Source: CAYHCE01 sp964355015 (GTDB taxonomy: Bacteria; Cyanobacteriota; Cyanobacteriia; PCC-6307; Cyanobiaceae). Taken from it: a stretch of DNA of 64,000 nucleotides. The stretch is from assembly GCA_964355015.1 (NCBI GenBank), contig CAYHCE010000011.1, forward strand, positions 19,817 through 83,816. The letters are read 5' to 3'. The notes under the pieces were generated by a model. That model made no database searches. It was not told the origin of the DNA and was given only the letters and a program-made list of their open reading frames with translations. Of this stretch, positions 58,564-64,000 are shown one piece after another; the stretch's first letter is position 1; every line of letters begins with the position of its first letter. The translations under genes were made by a program, and so were the position numbers.

Positions 58564-60060
58564 TCAGCCCGTCCAGCGCAGCGGCCAGGGCTGGCGGAGG
58601 TAGTGACGACCCATCGAGTGCAGCCAGAGCCGTTGGCTGCCGTCATCGCTCTCGCTGATCAGCTCCTCCTGCACCAGGCGCCGCGTCAGCCAGCCCCATC
58701 GCTCCCCATCGCCGGCATGGGCCGCCGCCAGTTCGTCGGCCAGCCGGCGCAGGTCCACCCCGTCGCGCTGCTCCAGGGCCACCAGCACCTGGGCCGCCTG
58801 GGTCGACCAGTCGGTGGGTGGCCGCTGGCGCCGGCAACCGTCGCAGCGGCCACAGGGCGGCACCAGTTCCCCCACGGCCAGCAGCAGGGCCTGCTCACGG
58901 CAGCCGCTGCCCTCCGCCACCGCCTCCATGCGCCGCAGCTGCTGCTGGGCCAGGTCGAGGCGCTGCTGCTCCTGCTCACGCACCTCTGGCGGCAGCTGCC
59001 GCACGGACGCCCGCATCGCCCAGCCGAGCGAGAGCCGGTCGGCCGGATCGAACAGGACCTGGCAGCGGGCCGGCAGCCCATCCCGCCCGGCCCGACCCGA
59101 CTCCTGCAGATAGCCCTCCGGACTGGCCGGCAGGTCCAGGTGCAGCACCAGACCCACGTCGGGTCGGTCCACACCCATGCCGAAGGCCACCGTGGCCACC
59201 AGCACCGGCCGGGCACGCCGCTGGAAATGCTCCAGCGCCAGCAGGCGGCTCTCGGGATCCATGCCGGCGTGATAAGCGATGGCCTCGAGCCCGGACGCCA
59301 CCAGCCGGGCGGCCCAGTGCTCCACCGAGCGGCGGGCGCGGGCGTAGATCAGCACGGCCCCACGTGCCCCCTGCACCGCCTCCAGCACCTGGGGAAGGGG
59401 ATCGTCGGGCCGCCGCTGCATGGCATAGAGGAGGTTGTCCCGCCGGGCCGAGCGCACCTGGACCAGGGGGCGGCGCAGCTGCAGCAGCCGGATGATGTCG
59501 GCGCGCACCCTGGGCGCCGCCGTGGCGCTCAGGGCCACCAGCGGCACACCGGGGCAGAGGCTGCGCAACTGGCCGAGGCGCCGGTAGTCGGGCCGGAAAT
59601 CGTGACCCCAGGCACTGATGCAGTGGGCCTCGTCCACTGCCAGGGCCACCAGGCGTCCCTGCTCCAGCACCTCCTCCAGCAGCTGGCGCGTGGCCTCGGC
59701 CTGCAACCGCTCCGGGGCCAGATAGAGCAGCCGCAGCCGGTTCTCGCCGAGGCGCCGCAGCAGGTCGCGGCGAGCGGACAGGTCCAGGCCGCGGTGCAGG
59801 CTGGCCGCCGGGATGCCGCGGCGCTGCAGCTGGCTCACCTGGTCCTGCATCAGGGCCACCAGCGGCGAGACCACCAGCACCAGGCCCTGCCGAACCAGGG
59901 CCGGCAGCTGGTAACAGAGCGACTTACCACCGCCGGTGGGCAGCACCGCCAGACAGTCGCGGCCGGCCAGCAGGGCCTCCACAACAGGGCGCTGACCCGG
60001 TCGGAAGGCCGACCAGCCGAAGTGGCGCTCCAGCTCGGTGTCCAGCGGATCCGGCGCCAC
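58564..60060 (-). CDS. recQ: ATP-dependent DNA helicase RecQ
   Basis: 3'-5' DNA helicase of recombination and replication repair (498 aa from the GTG at 60060). Motifs: FRPGQRPVVEALLAGRD, AVLPTGGGKSLCYQLPAL (Walker A), VDEAHCISAWGHDFRPDY, LSATAAPRV, VATVAFGMGVDRPDV and QESGRAGRDGLPA. The RecQ zinc motif is present (CREQALLLAVGELVPPCGRC and C). It is shorter than E. coli RecQ and lacks an HRDC domain, typical of short bacterial RecQs. It is convergent with the LysM gene, 15 bases away. Confidence 0.95.
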   Translation of the reverse strand: MAPDPLDTELERHFGWSAFRPGQRPVVEALLAGRDCLAVLPTGGGKSLCYQLPALVRQGLVLVVSPLVALMQDQVSQLQRRGIPAASLHRGLDLSARRDLLRRLGENRLRLLYLAPERLQAEATRQLLEEVLEQGRLVALAVDEAHCISAWGHDFRPDYRRLGQLRSLCPGVPLVALSATAAPRVRADIIRLLQLRRPLVQVRSARRDNLLYAMQRRPDDPLPQVLEAVQGARGAVLIYARARRSVEHWAARLVASGLEAIAYHAGMDPESRLLALEHFQRRARPVLVATVAFGMGVDRPDVGLVLHLDLPASPEGYLQESGRAGRDGLPARCQVLFDPADRLSLGWAMRASVRQLPPEVREQEQQRLDLAQQQLRRMEAVAEGSGCREQALLLAVGELVPPCGRCDGCRRQRPPTDWSTQAAQVLVALEQRDGVDLRRLADELAAAHAGDGERWGWLTRRLVQEELISESDDGSQRLWLHSMGRHYLRQPWPLRWTG

Positions 60061-60136
60061 TTCCCCCCACCCCTGGACCCGGCCGACCCTAGCTCCACCA
60101 GGGCTGGTGGTCAGCCCTGCCGCTCGGCTCCGGCGC

Positions 60137-61159
60137 TCAGGGCAGGGGCGGCGCCTCCAGCTGGTCAGGGCTCTCCTCCACCAGCTGCAGCCGCACCCGC
60201 TTGCCACCGGCCAGCTCCCCCAGCGACACGCGCAGGGTGCTGCCGCTCAGGGTCTGCAGGGCCGTGAGCAGCTCCCTCAGGTGCGGCGTGCTGCTGCCGC
60301 TTTCCACCCAGAGGCGCTCCTGCAGCCCGCCCAGGCGCCGCCAGCTGGTGTGCAGCTTGAGCACGGCGCTCTCCAGCTGATGCGCCTGGCCCACGGCGTC
60401 GGCCAGAAGGCCGAGAGCATCGAGGCGCTGGGCCTCCTGCATGGCCTTCTCCAGGTTCAGATCCCCCTGCTGAAAAGCCCGAACGGCCAGGCCGGCCTCC
60501 GCCGCCTTGCTGAGCCAGCGGGCCGTGCTGGTCACGTCCTTCACCCGCTCCAGCTCGGGCTCCTCCCGCAGGGCCCGCCGCAGGTCGTCCTGCTGATCGG
60601 TGGGCAGCTTGGCCAGCTCCTTCACCAGGGGGGCCACCACCCGGGGCGGCAGCAGGTTTTCCTGGGTGCGACGGCGGATCTCCTCCGGCAGCAGAGGGCT
60701 GGTGGCGGCGGTGAACTCGTCGGTGAGCCGCCGCACCTGCTTGCGGGTGATCTGCTGACCGTCGTTGGCCGCTTCGCTGATCATCAGCTGCACCTCCGGG
60801 TCGGCCTGGGCCGTCTCGAGGAAGGCGCGCTTCGAGAAGTTGTTGACGCTGGTCTGCTCCAGCAGGCCCTCACCCATGAGGTTGTCGGCGGAGTCGGCCA
60901 GCTGGATCAGCCCGTAGGCGCGGGTCTTGCTGATCTCCCGCTCCCGCAGCCACTGCAGGAAACCGGTACCGCGTCCCTCGCCGCCCCGCTTTTCCCGGTC
61001 GCGCACCGCTCTCAGGATGCGGCCCCGCCAGATCTCCGTCTGCAGGTCGAAGCGGTCACAGACGGCCCAGGCCTCCTCCAGGCGGGCCAGGAACTCCATC
61101 GTGCTGATGTCCTCCCGCTCAGGATCGGGCAGCTCCAGGCTGAAGGAAGGTGCCTGCAT
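60137..61159 (-). CDS. Conserved-looking hypothetical protein, DNA-binding possible
   Basis: 340-residue charged soluble protein. Residues ~75-155 (SKTRAYGLIQLADSADNLMG, TSVNNFSKRAFLETAQADPE, GQQITRKQVRRLTDEFTAAT) are helical and look like a ParB/helix-turn-helix-type middle domain. The C-terminal half is helical, ending with a short beta-like stretch (TLRVSLGELAGGKRVRLQLV). There are no membrane segments and no cysteine pairs. It is divergent from psaE with a 136-base gap that must hold the psaE promoter. I do not recognise the family. Confidence 0.75.
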   Translation of the reverse strand: MQAPSFSLELPDPEREDISTMEFLARLEEAWAVCDRFDLQTEIWRGRILRAVRDREKRGGEGRGTGFLQWLREREISKTRAYGLIQLADSADNLMGEGLLEQTSVNNFSKRAFLETAQADPEVQLMISEAANDGQQITRKQVRRLTDEFTAATSPLLPEEIRRRTQENLLPPRVVAPLVKELAKLPTDQQDDLRRALREEPELERVKDVTSTARWLSKAAEAGLAVRAFQQGDLNLEKAMQEAQRLDALGLLADAVGQAHQLESAVLKLHTSWRRLGGLQERLWVESGSSTPHLRELLTALQTLSGSTLRVSLGELAGGKRVRLQLVEESPDQLEAPPLP

Positions 61160-61295
61160 CGAAGGCCTGGAGCGGGGAGCCCGATCGTGCCACGCAGCGA
61201 TGATCCGACCGGCGACGAAACGTGACGCCCCCGGCCCTGCACCCCTCTGGGGCGGGTATCTTCCGACTGGCAGTCACCCCCTCAACAGCGCAGCG

Positions 61296-61505
61296 ATGGC
61301 GATCTCCCGCGGCGACAAGGTGCGCATCAAGCGGCCTGAGTCCTACTGGTTCAACGAAGTCGGCACGGTGGCCTCCGTCGACACCTCGGGCATCCGCTAC
61401 CCCGTAGTGGTGCGTTTCGAGAAGGTCAACTACAGCGGCTACAGCGGCTCCGAAGGGGGCATCAACACCAACAACTTCGCCGAGAGGGAACTCGACAAAG
61501 CCTGA
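61296..61505 (+). CDS. psaE: Photosystem I reaction centre subunit IV
   Basis: Stromal/cytoplasmic PSI subunit (69 aa) with an SH3-like fold that helps dock ferredoxin and supports cyclic electron flow. The sequence MAISRGDKVRIKRPESYWFN, EVGTVASVDTSGIRYPVVVR and FEKVNYSGYSGSEGGINTNN is nearly diagnostic. The ATG at 61296 is the conserved start; no longer frame is needed. It is the clearest photosynthesis gene in the window. mutM follows, a common cyanobacterial neighbour. Confidence 0.98.
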   Translation: MAISRGDKVRIKRPESYWFNEVGTVASVDTSGIRYPVVVRFEKVNYSGYSGSEGGINTNNFAERELDKA

Positions 61506-61518
61506 TCGATCCTGCCTG

Positions 61519-61538
61519 AGGCCACCTTCAGGTGGCCT
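61519..61538 (+). terminator. Weak hairpin after psaE
   Basis: AGGCCACC / GGTGGCCT stem of 8 bp with a TTCA loop, starting 13 bases after the psaE stop. It is followed only by TTA rather than a T-run, so termination would be partial or factor-assisted. Confidence 0.5.
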
Positions 61539-61640
61539 TACGGGAGGTTCATCGCCCCATTCACGCCACGGTCGCTGGCCCCATCCCGCCTGGCAACCTG
61601 AGCCGTACCCAGCGCCGGCTCAGGTTGCGGCGGCCCGATC

Positions 61641-62486
61641 ATGCCCGAGTTACCTGAAGTCGAAACCGTCCGGCGGGGCCTTGAACGCCAGCTCGGGCAG
61701 TTCCTGATCGAGCGCGTCGAGGTGCTGCGACCACGGGCGATCGCAGCACCTGCCGACCCCCTGCAGTTCCGCGAGGCGCTGGAAGGTTGCACGGTCAAGG
61801 GGTGGAACCGGCGCGGCAAGTACCTGCTGGGCAGCCTGAACCGCCAGGGCCTGGATGGCGGCCAGTGGGGCGTCCATCTTCGGATGACCGGCCAGTTCCT
61901 CTGGCTGGAGCAGCCCATCCCCCCCTGCCCCCACACGCGGGTGCGCTTCTGGAACGTCAGTGGGCAGGAGTTGCGCTTCGTGGACGTACGCAGCTTCGGC
62001 CAGATGTGGTGGATTCCTCCCGGCGTCGCCGCCGGGTGCGTGATGGCCGGCCTCAGACGGCTGGGACCCGAGCCGTTCAGCCCCGGCTTCAGCGCCGCTT
62101 ACCTGATCGACCGTCTGGCGGGCTCGAGCCGTCCGATCAAGAACGCCCTGCTCGATCAAGCGGTGGTGGCCGGGGTTGGCAACATCTACGCAGACGAGTC
62201 CCTGTTCGCGTCGGGCCTCTCCCCGCACAGGCGCAGCGGCAGCCTCGATGCCGGCGAGGTCGAACGGCTGCGTTCTTGCTTGATCACGGTGCTGGAGACC
62301 AGCATCGGGGTGGGCGGCACCACCTTCAGCGACTTCCGCGACCTCACAGGCAGCAACGGCAACTACGGCGGCTGCGCCTGGGTTTACCTCCGAACCGGCC
62401 AACCCTGCCGCCGTTGCGGCGGTTCGATCCAGCGCGAACGGCTGGCCGGACGCAGCAGTCACTGGTGTCCCGTCTGTCAGGGCTGA
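61641..62486 (+). CDS. mutM: Formamidopyrimidine-DNA glycosylase
   Basis: Bifunctional glycosylase/AP lyase (281 aa) that removes 8-oxoguanine and other oxidised purines. The N-terminus MPELPEVETVRRGLERQL provides the catalytic Pro2 and Glu3. KGWNRRGKYLLG carries the conserved Lys. AGVGNIYADESLFASGLSP is the helix-two-turn-helix. The C-terminal zinc finger is CRRCGG...WCPVC. Oxidative damage repair next to photosystem genes fits the biology. Confidence 0.97.
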   Translation: MPELPEVETVRRGLERQLGQFLIERVEVLRPRAIAAPADPLQFREALEGCTVKGWNRRGKYLLGSLNRQGLDGGQWGVHLRMTGQFLWLEQPIPPCPHTRVRFWNVSGQELRFVDVRSFGQMWWIPPGVAAGCVMAGLRRLGPEPFSPGFSAAYLIDRLAGSSRPIKNALLDQAVVAGVGNIYADESLFASGLSPHRRSGSLDAGEVERLRSCLITVLETSIGVGGTTFSDFRDLTGSNGNYGGCAWVYLRTGQPCRRCGGSIQRERLAGRSSHWCPVCQG

Positions 62487-62492
62487 GGGAGG

Positions 62493-64000
62493 ATGGAAAA
62501 CCGCTCTGGACGACCCGTGCCGCCTGACCTTGCCCTGGCGCTGACGGAGGTGATGGTCGCCATCCATGCCCGGGGCTGGTGTGACGGCACGGGCGGCAAC
62601 TTCAGCTGTGTGCGCCAGACCGATCCCCTGCAACTGCTGATGGCCCCGAGCGGTGTCGACAAGGGCTTGCTCGCCCCCGGTGACCTGATCGTGGTCGATG
62701 CGGAAGGAGTGGTGATCGAGGGGGAGGGGAGGGCCAGCGCCGAAACCCTTCTGCACCTCGAGATCGTGCGCCGCACGGGGGCCGGTGCCGTGCTGCACAC
62801 GCACTCCCAGGCGGCCACGCTGCTCTCACGCCTGGCCCTGCCAGCATCGAGCAACCCCGGCGAAGGCCCAACGACCACAGCCGCCGCAGGCAGCGCCGTG
62901 ACAGCCGCCGTGACCATGGAGGGCCTTGAGATGCTCAAGGGTCTCGAAGGGGTGACCACCCATGCAAGCCAGATCGTGCTGCCGGTTCTTCCCAACGATC
63001 AGGACCTGGCGCGCCTGAGCCGCACCGCCTCTCCCCTGTTGCCCGGGGCGCCCCATGGCCTGCTGATCGCTGGCCATGGCCTCTACGCCTGGGGCCGCGA
63101 CCTGCTGACGGCCCGGCGCCATCTTGAGATCCTGGAGTTTCTGCTGGAACAGCGCTGGAGAGAGCTGCTGCTGGGCGTGCGAGGGGGGGGCGATGCCTCC
63201 ACCAGCCACCGGGAGCCCGAGCAGGTGACGCGCCATCAGCCAACGATCGCCCCGCTCAGCCACATCCTCCTGGATATCGAAGGCACGACCTGCCCTGTGA
63301 GCTTCGTGGCCGAAACCCTTTTTCCCTATGCCCGCGACCGGCTGGAAACGTTCCTGCTGGCCCAGGCGACGGAGCCGCAGGTCCTGGGTCTGCTGGAGGA
63401 GATCCAGGCGGCCTGGAGCCGCGACGATGCACCGGAAGCCCTGGCGCTGCGGGCAGAATCCAGGCAGAAATCCAGGGCGGCCGATCTTCGGGGCATTGCC
63501 GCCTATCTGCGCTGGTTGATCGTTACCGACCGCAAGCTCACTCCCCTCAAGGAGCTTGAGGGGCTGATCTGGGAAGCTGGCTATCGCGCCGGGGATCTGA
63601 TCGCGCCCCTGTTCGATGACGTTCCGGAAGCTCTCGAGCGCTGGCACCGCGACGGGTTGGCGCTGGCCGTCTATTCCTCCGGCTCAGTCGCAGCCCAGCA
63701 ACTGCTCTACGCCCATACCAGCGCGGGCGATCTGAGCTTTCTGTTCAGCGCCTGGTTCGATACCCGCAGCGGTGCCAAGCAGGAAGCGAGCAGCTATACC
63801 TCCATCGCCGCCTCACTCTTTACCTCACCCGACGCCATCCTGTTCATCAGCGATTCGCTGGCAGAAGTGGAGGCAGCCAGCCACGCTGGTCTGCAGGTGC
63901 TCTTCAGCGATCGCTCAGGCAATCCCGGTCGCGATCCAGGGCCCTTCCCATCCCTCCGCAGCTTCAGGGATCTGCGCCTGCCACGGCGGCAGCCTCTCCC
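62493..64000 (+). CDS. mtnBC: MtnB-MtnC fusion (methionine salvage), 3' end outside window
   Basis: One continuous frame from the ATG at 62493 to the window end (502 complete codons). The N-terminal ~240 residues are methylthioribulose-1-phosphate dehydratase: DGTGGNFSCV, MAPSGVDKGLL, the zinc motif VLHTHSQAA and AGHGLYAWG. The C-terminal part is the HAD-family enolase-phosphatase MtnC: ILLDIEGTTCPVSFVAETLF, YSSGSVAAQQLLY, TRSGAKQEASSY and FISDSLAEVEAA. Together the fusion converts MTRu-1-P to acireductone, the substrate of MtnD at 48 kb. mutM ends 6 bases upstream. Confidence 0.95.
   Translation, partial: MENRSGRPVPPDLALALTEVMVAIHARGWCDGTGGNFSCVRQTDPLQLLMAPSGVDKGLLAPGDLIVVDAEGVVIEGEGRASAETLLHLEIVRRTGAGAVLHTHSQAATLLSRLALPASSNPGEGPTTTAAAGSAVTAAVTMEGLEMLKGLEGVTTHASQIVLPVLPNDQDLARLSRTASPLLPGAPHGLLIAGHGLYAWGRDLLTARRHLEILEFLLEQRWRELLLGVRGGGDASTSHREPEQVTRHQPTIAPLSHILLDIEGTTCPVSFVAETLFPYARDRLETFLLAQATEPQVLGLLEEIQAAWSRDDAPEALALRAESRQKSRAADLRGIAAYLRWLIVTDRKLTPLKELEGLIWEAGYRAGDLIAPLFDDVPEALERWHRDGLALAVYSSGSVAAQQLLYAHTSAGDLSFLFSAWFDTRSGAKQEASSYTSIAASLFTSPDAILFISDSLAEVEAASHAGLQVLFSDRSGNPGRDPGPFPSLRSFRDLRLPRRQPL

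Overview
This window is a high-GC, gene-dense cyanobacterial chromosome segment. Diagnostic genes are psaE (photosystem I), pipX-pipY, sepF, a MlaE-type permease, cyanobacterial DUF families (1823, 3086, 3119, 4079) and a complete bidirectional NAD-linked [NiFe] hydrogenase locus. Gene content and base composition suggest a picocyanobacterium of the Cyanobium / freshwater or coastal Synechococcus type; this is an inference, since no rRNA gene is present.

Layout. 1-10 kb is core housekeeping: lepA (cut by the window edge), nfu, serS, rseP, nth, rpsN with a clear terminator, pnp, a CysQ-type phosphatase and rsmI. 10-14.4 kb is variable: an acidic HTH protein, tRNA-Arg(TCT), an RTX-like repeat protein, small hypotheticals and a fatty-acid desaturase. 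14.5-30.5 kb is one unbroken plus-strand array: hoxEFUYH, hoxW, hypA, hypB, hypF, hypC, nifJ, a dihydroorotate-dehydrogenase-like gene, hypD and hypE. Most junctions overlap by a few bases. It encodes the hydrogenase, its diaphorase, its maturation factors and a pyruvate:ferredoxin/flavodoxin oxidoreductase, which together could link fermentative pyruvate oxidation to H2 and NAD(P)H.

30.5-49.9 kb returns to housekeeping genes: gluQ and hup, glgX, tRNA-Gly, a GPH-type sugar transporter, a MlaE permease, DUF3119-DUF3086-plsY, then the minus-strand proC, sepF, pipY, pipX, ecfT, der and DUF1823, followed by dus, DUF4079, cobI, mtnD, miaE and aroQ. After tRNA-Tyr(GTA) and tRNA-Thr(GGT), 50.1-55.9 kb is a low-density accessory stretch. 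It holds a decayed IS5-type element, remnants of an aldehyde dehydrogenase, a high-light-inducible protein, a glycosyltransferase and a ribbon-helix-helix protein, plus intact small stress-type genes (two CsbD proteins, small membrane proteins).

55.9-64 kb holds a frameshifted aldehyde dehydrogenase, a LysM protein, recQ, an unidentified conserved-looking gene, psaE, mutM and an mtnB-mtnC fusion that runs off the window. With mtnD at 48 kb, this gives three activities of the methionine salvage pathway.

No convincing wholly new system was found. The most rewarding observations are the nifJ and DHOD-like insertion in the hydrogenase maturation operon, the accessory stretch behind two tRNAs, the repeat protein with a serine-codon microsatellite, and gluQ, which lacks any ATG, GTG or TTG start.
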